NCBI GenBank assembly: GCA_033239005.1
Contig: BSQZ01000005.1
Span: 1,082,501 to 1,146,500, forward strand
DNA from: Lamellibrachia satsuma
Taxonomy: Eukaryota > Annelida > Polychaeta > Sabellida > Siboglinidae
Direction of reading: 5' to 3'
Length of the DNA: 64,000 nucleotides
Part shown: in pieces, positions 1 to 29,429 of the stretch
Layout of the letters: each line of letters opens with the position of its first letter
How positions within the stretch are numbered: position 1 is the stretch's first letter
Translations under genes and position numbers: made by a program
The notes under the pieces: model-generated
The model's input: the letters and a program-made list of their open reading frames with translations, nothing else
The model's database searches: none
Told to the model about the DNA's origin: nothing

Positions 1-186
1 ACAACAAGGATCCTTATTGTGGCCGTGCTGTGACAGCATGGTCACAACAACAAGGATCCTTATTGTGACCGTGTTGTGACAGCATGGTCACAACAACAAG
101 GATCCTTATTGTGGCCGTGCTGTGACAGCATGGTCACAACAACAAGGATCCTTATTGTGACCGTGTTGTGACAGCATGGTCACAAC
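1..186. repeat. 46-bp tandem repeat, four copies
   Basis: A 46-bp unit occurs four times head to tail. Alternate copies differ at the same positions (ggccgtgct versus gaccgtgtt), so the true higher-order unit is about 92 bp. Each unit holds the 10-bp palindrome AAGGATCCTT and an inverted pair TTGTGACC / GGTCACAA that could form a hairpin. The array reaches the left edge of the window, so its full length is unknown. It lies in an intron of the proton channel gene, just upstream of the first visible exon. Confidence 0.9.
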
Positions 187-290
187 GAAAAGGTATATCT
201 GCATTGCCCAGCAATGTACAACAACGAGATCACTAGATGTGATGCAGTCGTAATATATGCAATGTCTAACGACAGTTATTCGCCTTTCAG

Positions 291-16357
<16,067 letters not shown>

Positions 16358-18205
16358 ACTCTGCTGCGGCGTCTTTTATACCTGCTTAAGTCGATGGCTG
16401 TATTCCGAAGGAAATGGCGTACAGACCTTTGCGAACGCGTAATCTAGGATTGCGTATGGATTGTTGAAAAATACTTTGCGAAATAAGCCCATATTGTTGT
16501 TTAAGTTGTTCTTCAAGTTTACAGGTGCACACGCACCCACGCACGCACGCACGCACCCACGCACGCACGCACGCACCCACGCACCACACACACATATGAA
16601 GTTATGTATCCACTTTACAGGACTACTGACAGGCAGTATTACGTCGCGGAAGGAAAGAGGGACGTCGAAAGTGAGTGTGGAAGAGAATATGAGGGTGGAG
16701 TTAGAAAGGGGGGATAGAGAAGGGAAGGAAACAGGGCACGAGAGTACACGCGTCAGACAACCCAAGAAGTCACAATGTCGCACGTTTACTGAAAGGAACT
16801 GTTGTTGGTTGAATGTGTACCAATATGCGTCGGGTCACTTACTTTGGAAAATCGCCTGCGTATTACGAGACTGGTGGAACTACTGGCCCGCAAAAAGATA
16901 GCAACAACGGCGTCGCCTTATGGCTTTCTGTCAAAATATACTAAGTGCTACACGCTGACAATAGATGGCGCCAGGCCAGTACGAACTAGTGAAATATTCA
17001 AGTTATTTTACCACATTCTCGATAACGCATGTCAATGTATGAAGTGCTGCAATTATCGCTTCAGTAAGTGCGACAATATGGGCTAATTCAATTCTAACTG
17101 CAAGCCAGTTATCGACCTGTTTACATGTTTACGCAGTTTGCGCATATGCTATATGGTAATGTAGATTAGTTGTCGTCATTATTTATTTGCCAAGGCTATG
17201 TTTTGAAGATGGTTGGCGGTAAATGGAATGCACAGTTTCTTTGCAAGCTGTTCATCGATTCGTACGTCTGTTTGCCGCTAGGCGTAATTACAGTTTATGA
17301 TCAGTGGCGTATTTAGGGCCGTGGAAAAGGACTGAGTGTGGTACGTCTTTGGCGTTCTCTACTCGGGTGGTCAGTATAATTACGCCTAAACGCGAGGAAC
17401 ATAACTGGTTCAGGGGCTCATTTGTGAAGGAGTGTCTAATATGGCTTCCATTCGAGGATCATTTCCCTACAGAGACGGATGATTTTATGCACGTTTTGCC
17501 ACGCGGAAGCGGTACGGTATACTATGCGACCTGTTACGTTGAAGACCCCGACATTTTCACACCTATGTTTATCCTTAGACTTAGTGTTATGTCTCTGTTT
17601 GCAAAAGTTACTTTTGTCACATTATATAAATGTATTAATAATCGAAGCCAACATCACAACGTTACCGAAACTATATCATAGTGTAAGTGAGAGAGCGCGT
17701 GCTTGCCGGCATTATCCACTACCGGTTTTACAAAAAGGGCATAATCTATTAGGAATTCTCCTAGATTCGATCAGTTGTTATTTTTGTCGATACTCTTTAT
17801 ACACCCGCGTTGTTGTGTGGTCCTGTTACGTAATTTATTGCAGCAGTTGTTTTGTAGCTTGGTGGAAGTGATGCTGCTGTTACAGTTTTGCAATAAACCA
17901 CAAAGACAACTGTTGATTCGTTATCACATTAAACGCTAGTGAATATTGCACAATGTGTGTTGCTTGTGAGGGGGATAACAGGACACGACGTGAGGGAGGT
18001 GAAAGGAGGAAAAGAAAATTGGGGAGACGTCAGCAATATATTTTGAGTGACACATTTATATCCCATAGTATACGTGGTACAATATCATTGCACGCAGGAT
18101 ATTTACATTGCACGCAGGATACTTGCACTGCGACTTTGATTGCATCAAGAAACAAACGAACACAATCACATTTCATCGTTATGAGTGTAGCTGTACCTAT
18201 TGTTT
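16358..18205. other. 3' flank of HVCN1, no gene recognised
   Basis: This stretch contains a (CGCACGCA)n run at 16531-16590, a CAGTGGCGTATTTAGG motif at 17303 and an AATAAA at 17892. It also has a 125-codon open frame at 17304-17681 with no recognisable motif. The HVCN1 3' UTR must start here, but I cannot fix its end. Confidence 0.4.
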
Positions 18206-18540
<335 letters not shown>

Positions 18541-18984
18541 GTATACGGATTGTACAATAAAACACCATACTTGACGAAAATACAACCGCTATCGAAGCCA
18601 TTAATAAACTGGTTAATTCTTGCTTATAAACATAACATCAGGAAACATAAACGAACACAACCACATATCAGAATCATCGACCGTTGTCGGAGGCTTCACA
18701 GACTCTGGGTAGTTCATAATAGCTTTGGCCTCACGATGTTTCGAATGGAGAAGCCGCTGCTACTCAGTAAAACAGCAGCTATGTAGATGACAGACAGCCA
18801 CTTCACAGATGCTGAGCTTCGTCTTCGCTGTAGTCCTTCCTAATCCAGTGGTGCTTCATTGGCTTTGTAGTCACGCACTCTTCGCAAGTACCTGACTTCC
18901 CCAAGCATGTAACATCTCCTGGTAATGTAGACGTCTGCACCTTGTCTTCACATATCCGTGTCGTCTGGTAATGCTACCAGCGTG

Positions 18985-19140
18985 GATGTGTTGTAAAACA
19001 GAATTTTGACAAATATCTCAGAAGGGTGGGTGACTCATGAATGAACATTTTGTGGGTTCTCGATAAACGAAAGACTTCCTTGTCCACTTGCCATCTCGGT
19101 GTTTTGTTGTGGATGGCAATCTTGTTAAATCCTGTCTTAT
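18985..19140 (+). mobile_element. CR1-like LINE 3' end fragment
   Basis: ACAAATATCTCAGAAGGGTG, then tccttgtccacttgcc and GTGGATGGCAATCTTGTTAAATC, match the 3' terminal region of the LINE at 21480-21610 in opposite orientation. Only the end is present, as expected for 5'-truncated LINE insertions. Confidence 0.75.
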
Positions 19141-19934
19141 TTTACAAGTTTTCTTCGGCTCCTATAATCACGACGCTGACGGAAGCTACCCGCTTTCGTT
19201 AACTGTTGTTGGTCTAATGCCATTTCTGTCGCACCTCTGCGACTGAAAAACTTTTATAGAACACAAAAGGTTGAAATTATTTAGTTTTACTTTTAGAAGA
19301 AACGTTGTCCGTGCTGCTGCTTCGATACCGTGGTCGCACGACTGACAGCGCCCTCTTTCGGATGTATTATCGATTATCCAAACTCGGGGGTGTGGCGCCA
19401 CCGTTTGTCGAACACGACAGAGCTTGTAAGCGAGGCGCTTGACGTGAGCTTCCCATATATGCCACCAGGTGAACTAGTAAATAAACAATGTCTACGACCA
19501 GCTACACAAGAACGCTGTCGAAGCCATTGGCACCGTGTATTGTTGTGCTGTCTATACGCGGTTTACTGAGCTAATTAAATTAGTCAACTTAGCGTCAATG
19601 TGCATTATTTTTTAATGTCACATATTGTAGAATGTTGAACTGGAAAATACGCGTACATACAGTACAGTTACATAGATTACGGATCGACAATTGTTTGCTA
19701 TGATGACAATATACTGTTACTGATTGACAGACTAATGAAAATCGAAAATAATAACCTGGATCTGTGAAGGAATGGTTGACGTTGTTTTGTGCGCCATAAC
19801 ATGACAACATGACAACATGACAACACGGCAAGCTAATGCTGTAAGACAATGTTGTGCGTGTAAAAGAAGAAACGTAGCTCAACTCCAACGCTTCAAAAAA
19901 TTTCTTGCACAGGTTGAACTTACGGCGCCTCGTT

Positions 19935-20220
19935 TTTCACCGTCACTACCACTACCTCAACAGTTAAACTGTCTTCTTGTTATTTACCGAATCAAATTAA
20001 AACTGTCTACTCTTACATATCGTGCTCTATTTATCCAATATCCATCTTTCTTGGCTAGTATCCAGCATATTTCAGATACCCATAGACAGCTCAGATCATC
20101 TATTTCACAACAACTTATCTTTCCTAAAACTAAATTTAACTTGTGGCTGCCTTTAAAAAAAAACTCAAGATATCTATTCATTCTATTCCAAATTGCATTT
20201 CCACCTTAAATCTTCGGCGG
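19935..20220 (+). pseudogene. Non-LTR reverse transcriptase C-terminal remnant
   Basis: The frame covering LLVIYRIKLKLSTLTYRAL and the later HRQLRSSISQQLIFPKTKFN resembles the conserved region after the RT domain of CR1/L2-type LINEs. There, a YRIxFKLxxLTYRAL motif is followed by LRSS and a P-x-T-K block. The upstream RT domain is missing and the frame is short, so it is a dead fragment. Confidence 0.6.
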
Positions 20221-20572
20221 TCATTTGTTCTGTTTATTTTGCGCGTCCCTGTTCCTGAATATGCTTAACGATTCTTCCTTCCTTCCTCCTTCCGAGAACC
20301 TAAACGTTTCTATGAGAACGTTTATATGAGAACGTTTCTATGAGAACGTTTATATGAGAGGGGCCAATCGAAGATGTTACCTACTACTAAATGTAGTCAT
20401 AAAGAAACGGATCACCATGCTTGTAATATTTCGAAAGGTGAAGTACAATCACGAATGATAGCATTCGTCTCCCTATCGTGTTTTAGCGTCGAATAAAATG
20501 CGCACGTGTGCCACATGCCTACGTTATACCGATACAAAAAAAACACGCAGGCGCGATGAGAAGTCTTTATAG

Positions 20573-20576
<4 letters not shown>

Positions 20577-20662
<86 letters not shown>

Positions 20663-20700
20663 TGTATTGTTTTCTGACAAACATGTGGATATATATATAT
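20577..20700. repeat. (TA)n array with a flank shared with 27292
   Basis: Eighty bases of TA are followed by TGTTTTCTGACAAACATGTG and ATATATAT. The same flank, inverted, sits beside the (TA)n array at 27292-27325. Confidence 0.85.
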
Positions 20701-21583
20701 TTATGCAAAATAACAACACAAGTCCAGCGTAGATTGAAATAGGCTAAAGAATGACATTTAGATTTATTAATTAAGGAGCATGAAATTAGGCAAGCACCAT
20801 CAAAATAAGATACATCCAATAATCTCAGCAAGCATGCCGGCCCCTAAAAGGTGTTTACACATAATTAGTAAATCATGCCTATCAGCTACCCACTACCAGT
20901 ACTATCTGTACCACTACTGACTTATATACAATTCATATGGTATCGGTGGGGGTCACTCCGCCGTGAATTAACCATACACATATATGTACAAACAGAAAGG
21001 CTGGGGTACTCGATCCCGCAGCCAAACATGGTAAATGAAAAAAGTGGGCTAACCACCCAACATTCTTGAACAATTCATAATGAACATTATGGAAACACAA
21101 CACACAATGTATAAAGGTGTTACATATCTAGACATTAGTCAACCAATAACTACTAACACATCAGACCGAGAGGTAGGGCCAAACAGCCACACAGATGTAC
21201 TCGTAAAAAGTACCCGCACTAAAAACCCTGTGTACACTACTGAAAACTTAGTGGAGGGAAAAGCGTTAATGCAGAACCTCGTGTACCAAACTATAACAGG
21301 GAAAAGCGTAAAAAAAATCAAAAACTTTGTGAACTACCTCTCTGTCTTCAGTGTTTCACAGTGTATCCCTACATAATGCACCACTTGATTTATTAGTTAA
21401 AACTGGGTAACAACTGTTAACACAATATTAGGGAGGGTGGGATTTTTCAAAACGGATCGGAATAAACCGAACAACAAAACTGATCTTTAACAAGATTTAA
21501 CAAGATTTGCCATCCAAGCCAAAGGCCCAGATGGCAAGTGGACAAGGAAGCCATTGGCTTATCGAGAGTCCAACAGTGTTCAC

Positions 21584-24500
21584 CTACTTATAACCCGCCC
21601 TCCTGATATATGTGTCAACCTTGTTTTTAAACATATTCACGCTGCTAGCAGTTACACAATCTGTAGACAGTTTGTTCCATTCATTTACTGTCCTCTGTGA
21701 GAACGAGTGCTTCCTGATGTCCAATCTACATTGATCCTTTACTAATTTTACCTCATGTCCTCTAGTTCTGCTATCCTTCTTGAGTGAGAAAAACATATTT
21801 CTATCAATATTTTCATACCCATTCAATATCTTAAAAACTTCAATCTGATCTCCTCTTAACCTCCTTGTCTCTAGAGTTGTTAAACCACATTCTTTCAGGC
21901 GTTCTTCATAACTAAGGTCTCTAAGTTCTGGAATCATTTTAGTTGCTCTCCTTTGTATGCGTTCAAGCGTATCTATATCCTTCTTACGATATGGTCTCCA
22001 TGCTTGTATACAGTATTCTAAATGAGGTCTAACTATTGCTTTATAAAGAGGTATAATTAACTTTTTCCCTTGTATGTTATGTTTCTTCTAATCAATCCAA
22101 GAATTTGATTACCCTTTGAAGCTGCAATACCACACTGCTCTGAAACTTTCATATCAGCGCTTATTGTAACTCCTAAGTCCTTTTCTTTTACAGTAGTACC
22201 AAGAACAGTAGCTCCCATTTTATAGTTTACATTCAAGTTCCCATGTCCTGTATGTAGGCATTTACATTTCCCAAAATTGAACAGCATCTGCCATTTCTCA
22301 GACCATTTCACTAATCTGTCTAGATCGTTTTGTAAATGTTGTTTATCACCATCAGTATTAACCTTTCTAAACAGTTTTGTGTCGTCCGCAAATTTCAGTA
22401 CGTTACTTGTTATACTGTCGTCCAAGTCATTGATATAAATTAAGAATAATATAGGTCCTAATACTGATCCTTGAGGTACCCCACTCAAAACCGATTTCCA
22501 ATTTGAAACTTCGCCATCTACTACAACTCGTTGTCTTCTGTCAGTCAGCCATTGTTCTATCCAGTCAGTTATGCTATCCCCGATACCATGGGCTTTTAAT
22601 TTAAGTAGCAATCTTTGATGTGGCACTTTGTCAAAAGCTTTCTGAAAATCTAAGTAGATAATATCTACTGGCGATCCCTCGTCTATCCACTTAGTGATTT
22701 CTTCCAAAAAACATAACACATTTGTTAAGCATGACCTCGCTTTAAGGAATCCATGTTGAGATGAATTTAATAATTTATGCTTAACGAGGAAGTCCACCAT
22801 ATGGTCTTTAATTAACCTTTCTAATAATTTACAAATCACTGACGTTAAACTCACTGGTCTGTAATTCTCTGACTTATTTCTCGAACCCTTTTTAAATAAT
22901 GGTATGATGTTTGCTTCTTTCCATTCAAAAGGAACCACTCCCTCTTTTAATGACAAGTAGAACATTCTTACAGGTGGTATACTAATTTGTTCCACTGTTT
23001 CCATTAGTTCTTTTGGAGAAATTCCATCCACTCCAGTTGATGTATTGTCTTTCGTTGCCTTTATTTTCTTAGCAACCATTTTTGGAGTTACAATTAACTG
23101 CCCTAAATAGTCCAATTTAGCCTCCTAAAATTGTCCTCTCAGGTAAACAGTGAACTGAAATATCCATTTAGTTCTTCCGCCATTATAAACCCTTATGATA
23201 TTATATTTCCAGTACTGTGTTCTAGTGGTCCAACCTTGTCTCTTACGTTTTGTTTACTTCTGACATATAACTGATAACAACTCAATGTTTTATGTTACAT
23301 GCTAATTTTTTTCATAGCTTCTTCTGTACTGCCCAATTTCATTCGTAGCTGCATTAAGTGCCTCTTTGTAATTTGTGTAGTCTTCATCCTTTCTGGTACG
23401 TCCATAAACCCTCCACATAGTTTGCTTGTATGATATTTTTCTAATAGCTTCTATTGACTGGTGTTTCTTTCTAGACCATTTTCCTTGTTTTTCAAGGGAA
23501 CAAATTCATCAATGATATTCTCAATTTAATGTTTAGAATGGTCCAACATTCAATTGCGGTCTTATTCCTCAGCACATTATTCCAATCTAGCTTTGCTAAG
23601 TATTTTCTCATATCTCGATATTTACCTTTGTGGAAGTTTCTCCTGTATTTTTTTTATTAAAAACTCTTGCTGTCAGTTTTTATGTTACATGCCAGTTTTT
23701 GCTCATAGCTTCTTTTAGATTGTCTGATTTCAGTTGTAGCTGCATTAAGTGCCTCTTTGTATTTTGCATAGTCTTCTTCCTTTCTGGTACGCCTATAAAC
23801 CCTCCACATAGTTTGTTTTAGCATTATTTTTCTAATTGCCTCTTTTGACACGTGTTTCTTTCTACACCGTTTTCCTTGTTTTCGGAAGGGAACAAATTTA
23901 TCAATGATACTCTCAATTTCATATTTTAGAATATTCCAACATTCAATTGCAGTCTTATTCATCAGCATGTTATTCCAATCTAGCTGTGTTAAGTATTTTC
24001 TCATATCTTTGTAGTTACCTTTGTGGAAGTTTCTCTTGTACGTTTTCTTATTTTTACTTTCTGATTTTACATTGATGTCAAAATGTATTTGATTATGGTC
24101 ACTATTACCCAATGGTTCAAATATTTTTACATTGTCCACTAATTCTTTTTGTGATGACAAAACTATATCTAATACATTTTCTCCCCTGGTTGGTTCTAGT
24201 ACGTGCTGAGTAAGAAAGCTATCCTGGATTAAACATAGAAATTGTTGATCCTCAATCCCTGTGCTCTCTAGAGAATTCCATTGTATGTGTCCATGGTTAA
24301 AATCTCCCATTATGATACATTCCCTTTACTAACTTCCTTTATAGCGTTTTTTATTTTTGTGTTGTCCTCTTCGTTTATGTTTGGACTTCGGTAAACTAAT
24401 CCAACAGTTAATTTTGAATTTCCTGAAACAATTTTGCACCAAACAGCTTCATCGCAATCTGCTTCCTTTCTAGTTTTATTTCATAAGCCTGAATAGATTC

Positions 24501-24791
24501 TTTAACATATAAAATAACTCCCCCGCCCCTTCTTCCTATTCGATCTTTCCTAAACATTACGTATCCTGTCAGTCCTAATTCAGCATCTGTTATATCTATG
24601 TTGGCCCATGATTCAGTTATACCAATTATGTGAGGGTCAATATCTTCTACCATAATGTTTAATTCGTTTTTCTTATTTACTATGCTCCTTGCATTTAAAC
24701 ATACGCATCTATAACCTTTTTCAGAGATGTTTTTCGGATGATTTGATATTGGTTTATCTGTGCTAGTGGTCTCTTGTTCTGCTTGAGACAC
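21584..24791 (-). pseudogene. LINE ORF2: endonuclease and reverse transcriptase
   Basis: The endonuclease starts at about 24791 with LNARS and ITESW, then GRRGGGV. After frame breaks near 24460 and 24330 it continues with GDFNHG and SDHNQ. The RT block at 22057-23115 has YRPVSLTSV, YLDFQKAFD, SGVPQGSVLGP and LKFADDTKL, all catalytic Asp present. A one-base loss in an A-run near 22073 ends that frame. The C-terminal part resumes in another frame at 21584-21937 (ERLKECGL, RGDQIEVFKILNG, SFSQRTVNEWN). A duplicated segment interrupts the endonuclease-RT linker. Confidence 0.88.
23281..24040 (-). repeat. Internal direct duplication in LINE ORF2
   Basis: 23281-23645 and about 23672-24036 are two copies, in the same orientation, of the region between endonuclease and RT. 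Shared text includes GCTGCATTAAGTGCCTCTTT and TTACCTTTGTGGAAGTTTCTC. They differ by roughly 10-15 percent plus small indels. Only the right copy (23657-24310 frame) is largely open. This looks like recombination or template switching between two diverged subfamily members. Confidence 0.85.
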
Positions 24792-24869
24792 CTCTAGGTA
24801 ACCCCCTGCACTTCTAGTTTAAAGAATGTTTACTTCCAAAAATATTTGTCATTGTACCCAAGTCGCTAT

Positions 24870-26059
24870 CTACTGCTGCTGAAAGTTTGTCCGCGAATAC
24901 TGCCGCCCCTTTCCACTTAAATGAAGCCCATCCTTCATGTACATATCACCCCTCCCAACAAAACTTTCCCATAAATCCACAAATCCAACTTCCTCTTCCC
25001 TACACAGCCTCTGGACTAACATGTTAATTGCCATCCCCCGACAATTTCGATATTTATGACCCCTCCTGCCCATCACAGGTAAAATCCCTGACAGTATTAC
25101 CTGCTCAACCCGTGTCTGTTTTAGTGTTCTGACCAACTGCCTATATTTCCTAACTATGGCAGTTGTACCCTCCCTCTCTACGTTATTTGTCCCTACATGT
25201 ACTAAAACAGATCCACCCTTACCCGAGCCTACGATGTTTTTTACCCTCTCAGTTATCGCCTCTATTTTGGCTCCAGGCAAGCAGACCACCACATCATCTC
25301 CCTTGTTTAAGACTCTGTCGGTCTTCCTAACTATCGAATCCCCCACAAACACCCTCGCTCTCTTCCTCACCCCCTCTATCACTGCTGCAGAATAACTCTT
25401 CCTTTCGATCCCCTCCATCACATTCTGTCCTGACCCCTTCCCTTCCGTCTCCCCCACTCCCTTCTCCTTCCCTCCTGTCTCCCCTACTCCCCTCTCCTTC
25501 ACTCCGGTTGTTTTCCCTCCCGTCTCCCCCACTCCCTTCTCCTTCCCTCCTGTCTCCGCTACTCCCCTCTCCTTCACCCCGGTTGTCTTCCCTCCCGTCT
25601 CCCCCACTCCCTTCTCCTTCCCTCCTGTCTCCCCTACTCCCTCTCCTTCACCCCGGTTGTCTTCCCTCCCGTTCCTTTCCTTCCCGTCTCCTTACGTCCT
25701 GTCTCCCTATGACCTGTCACCTTCCCTCCTCTCAGCTTCCTCCCAGGCTGAGGTGAGCTCTCCCTAGCATCTCTTGTGTCTTTCCCCACTTTATCGTCTA
25801 CTGTTCCCTCACCGGAACTACTGGCACAACTCCCCTGTTTCCTTCCCACCATTGCCACAACGAGCAGTCTCAGCTCTTCCCACTCCACCTCTATTTCCTT
25901 CATCCTTGCGCATCCCCTACACTCAAAATTAAAACTATCTGCCTGGACCTCAGCCCAGGACTTTTCGCACCCAGACTTGACGAAATCTACCCAGTTACTA
26001 CAACTGCCACAAATTACGTGCCTTGTGGCCTTTAACTGTCGTTTGCACGGGGCCATCAT
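24870..26059 (-). pseudogene. LINE ORF1: Cys-rich finger, 29-residue repeats, SGNH esterase
   Basis: The first ATG is at 26057-26059. Residues 1-60 carry CGSC, a further Cys and CRGC around Trp, a PHD-like Cys pattern seen in CR1 ORF1 proteins. A Gly/Lys/Glu/Thr repeat region (25430-25720) follows. It is built from 87-bp units, for example TGVKERGVGETGGKEKG. The C-terminal half is an SGNH hydrolase with GDS (FVGDSIVRK), Gly (LPGAK), GTNN and DGLHLSG blocks. A one-base loss in a C-run near 25641 splits the frame between 25634 and 25607. The esterase is thought to act on lipids or membranes during retrotransposition. Confidence 0.85.
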
Positions 26060-27059
26060 ACAATTTAGTTTTAATTAGTTTGCTACGTTAGCCTTGAATA
26101 AGGCTGTTTTTGTGATCAAAAGAACACTTTAGGCTAAAAATCCTGCCACCTAGCGAATACGGAGAACACTGTGTAACAAAACAACGAAGTGAGTGTGTAC
26201 TAATTTACGCTAAAGTCCTGCTGTTAATTCCTTTTTACCGAAAACGTTGACTACCACTATGTCAGATATTACCTTATGTATGTAATTTAAGTAAATAAAT
26301 CACTTTATCTTATATATATATATATATTAGCTAATGTAAACGATAGCTCGATGCACGGGTTGAATGACTTGTAAACAAACTCCCTTTTATCACTCGTTGA
26401 GTTTGAATCCGGGAAAAAAAAAATACTACCTCTGTTAACAACAACGGTTTCTTAATATATGTCTACAAGAAGTTGGTGAACAATATATGTATAATACTAA
26501 TACTTATTCTAACCAATATTCACTGTTACTGACTATTCACTATGTTATCTAATTTTTCGAATTGTAAACACCCCTATTAACGCTCGCTGAATTCCCTGAC
26601 AGAATCCGAAACTAACTTACTCTAAAATACTCCCTCTGACTAATAATTAACAAAACCTGTTTCCTAATATATGTCTACAATACGTTTGTGTATAATATAT
26701 ATGCAATAGTAATACTTATTCTATTTGATATTCCACGTATTTCTGTAAATGATCTACACCAAATTCAAGTCGCTGCACCAAGTCCAAGTAGCCGGAAGAT
26801 GAGAGAGCAATAAAATCAACAAATTCAGCGATAACGAATAATCAGTAACAATATAAATTCGGAAATATTTGCAGCGCAAAGGTCTCACAACGACACAAGC
26901 TAACTTGGAAATCGAGAGAGGCTGGCTCTAGGTCACGTGGTTGGTGTATCCATACGCGTGAGCGAGTAATTAGGTCAATACTCTCTCTACCATAAAAGGT
27001 CTAACCTCAAATCGCCTTCATTGCCCTGTCATCTCGCATAAATCCTTTATGCGCCACTG

Positions 27060-27295
<236 letters not shown>

Positions 27296-27334
27296 CATGT
27301 TTGTCAGAAAACAACAACATCTATATATATATAT

Positions 27335-27532
27335 CACATACAAAAAACAACTTCTACAGATCACATACAAAAAACAACATGTACAGATCACATACAAAAA
27401 ACAACCTCTACAGATCACATACAAAAAACAACCTCTACAGATCACATACAAAAACAACCTCTACAGATCACATGCAAAAAAACAACATGTACAGATCACA
27501 TATAAAAAACAACCTCTACAGATCACATACAA
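27335..27532 (+). repeat. 27-bp minisatellite
   Basis: About seven copies of a unit built from ACAAAAAACAAC, then CTCTACAGATCACAT, with variants TGTACAG and TTCTACAG. It directly follows the (TA)n array and its shared flank. Confidence 0.93.
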
Positions 27533-27929
27533 TTCTACATATTTTTAGTAATGCAATCAATAAATGAATGTCATTATTGAGACAAACATATTGGTTATGC
27601 AAGGATGCAATAAATTATACATAAACACCACTTGTAAATGACTAACTTGGTTTACAAGAATAAAATAGTGGATAAAGGTCTGAGAGTGACTGAAAAAACT
27701 GTCACATCACATAAGGTAGATTTAAGATGCTGTGTCGAAAAGGTAACAAAACCGCTCTGTAGTGTGACACAAGTAATTACTATTAGAAAATAACGGAGAA
27801 TTAGTTAAATAATTTGTAAAATACGATGCAATGTTATATGCGCCCCCATCTAAATAAACTCACAATGTTGAAAAATTAGAAAGTGAGAAAAAGTTATTCT
27901 TTGCCTTTTCAGACAGATATCAAAGCATT

Positions 27930-28425
27930 AACATATCTGCCACATTATCTTGCCCACAACACCTTCCATTCGGACTGCCACAAGGATCCGTCCTTGGCCC
28001 TGTTCTGTTCAGCTTATATACTACTTTGCTCAGTCAAGTCATTACTCATCATAATCTCAGTCCTCACCTGTATGCTGATGACATACAGGTTTACATATCA
28101 CTTTCACAATCAAATGCACAAGACTCTGTTTCGACTTTAAGTGATTGTCTTACTGATATCTTGTTTTGGGTGGAATCAAGCAAGCTAAATTTTAATCCAG
28201 ATAAAACAGACCTTATTTTTATTGGTACTAAGCAACAACGAAATAGGGTCATCAGCCATTTTCCAGTTAAACTGCTTGCCAGATACCTTCCCATCAGATA
28301 CTGTTCGTAATCTAGGTGTTGTCTTTGATAGTGACTTCAACCTTCGCCAGCATATGTCTCAAGTATGTAAATCCTGTTTCTATCATATACGTGATCTCCG
28401 TCGAATTCGGCGTGACATATGAGCT
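27930..28425 (+). pseudogene. Non-LTR reverse transcriptase fragment
   Basis: Across shifting frames this region reads LPFGLPQGSVLGPVLFSLYT, then HLYADDIQVYISL (the catalytic YADD), LNFNPDKTDLIF, and finally VRNLGVVFDSDFNLRQH. These are RT motifs B to E of a CR1/L2-type LINE, a different family from the one at 21.5-26.2 kb. Both ends are missing and frameshifts are present. Confidence 0.85.
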
Positions 28426-28565
28426 CTGAGCTGAGGTCCCTGAGGATGTAGGCGCCATAGAAGTTAGCTACTATTATTATAATTAATATAAACCGACCAG
28501 ATGGCGCTACGTACTGTCAAACGGTTTACGTATTCGCTGCGCGCGCGAGTCGGGGTCGTATCTAT

Positions 28566-28571
28566 GCGCGC

Positions 28572-28636
<65 letters not shown>

Positions 28637-28685
28637 TGTGTGTGTTCTATAAATGCAATAACCATCAAACCGATGCATATTCCAG

Positions 28686-28768
<83 letters not shown>
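28566..28768. repeat. (GT)n/(GTGC)n and (TA)n microsatellites joined by a shared leader
   Basis: GT and CGTG repeats run from 28568 to 28644. The 35-bp leader found also at 12768 follows, and then (TA)n from 28687 to 28765. Confidence 0.93.
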
Positions 28769-28849
28769 ACACACACGTACGAACATCCACATTTCAATTA
28801 ATCGTGCAATATTTATTAATTGTTCAAATAGGGCTGTGCCATAAAAAAA

Positions 28850-29425
28850 TTAACAAGATTAAATAGGATTGCCATCCAAGGCAAAACACGCAGATGGCAC
28901 GTGGACACGTGGAAGCCATTGGCCTATCGAGAGTCCATCAATTTATCATCGTTGCGTAACCCGCCCTTCTGAAATGTTTGTTAATTCGTTTGACGCGGTT
29001 AACATTTACACTACTAGTTATACCAATAAGCTTGGCTTCACAAGTGAAATAAACTTTCCCCAATACAACTGTAACAACTTGCCCCAAACATAATATTTGC
29101 AGTTGAACGCACGTGGACGAAAACATATCCTGAATTTCAATTTAACTTCTACTTGGCATGACCCCTTATACTATATAGTACACATGTTTCATTCACGAAA
29201 CATAAAAAGTGGCTGCGTGAGATGACATGTGGGCATACAAAAAAAGATTTTAGTGGTTAAAAAGTCATTTTGTCCATATCTCGTTAATTTCGTCTTCTTA
29301 ACTCCCGGTTTTTGGACAGTGTGTCTGCTTATGGACTTCACCAACTATGGTATCTCTATATTATGTGTGCTGTGTTTTCGTAAAACGCCTTTGTAACAAT
29401 TTGACCCTGTATACAACTAGCCGCG
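28850..29425 (-). repeat. Composite dispersed repeat, copy 2
   Basis: This is the inverted counterpart of 5025-5640. The LINE-tail part lies at 28850-29000 (taacaagatt, GATTGCCATCCAAGG, gtggaca, CTATCGAGAGTCCA). The other block is at 29045-29425 (GTAACAACTTGCCCCAAAC, ATCCTGAATTTCAA, CTTCTACTTGGCATG, TTTTCGTAAAACGCC). Both blocks keep the same relative order and orientation as in copy 1. Confidence 0.75.
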
Positions 29426-29429
29426 CCCC

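Larger units (their letters stand above)
21480..26160 (-). mobile_element. CR1-like LINE, near full length, inactive
   Basis: Read on the minus strand, the element has ORF1 (zinc-finger plus SGNH esterase), ORF2 (endonuclease plus reverse transcriptase) and a 3' end closing with two copies of the ten-base unit that includes AATCTTGTTA (21486-21508). The esterase-bearing ORF1 and the RT type (FADD, GVPQGSVLGP) are hallmarks of CR1-clade LINEs. At least four frameshifts break it. The 5' UTR may extend towards 27040, since that stretch lacks other landmarks. The other copies of its 3' end in this window are 5'-truncated. Confidence 0.9.

Noticed and set aside
17304..17681. 125-codon open frame downstream of HVCN1
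   Set aside because: No domain, no repeated motif and unremarkable codon use. It may be chance in a long 3' flank, so I list it only as unassigned.
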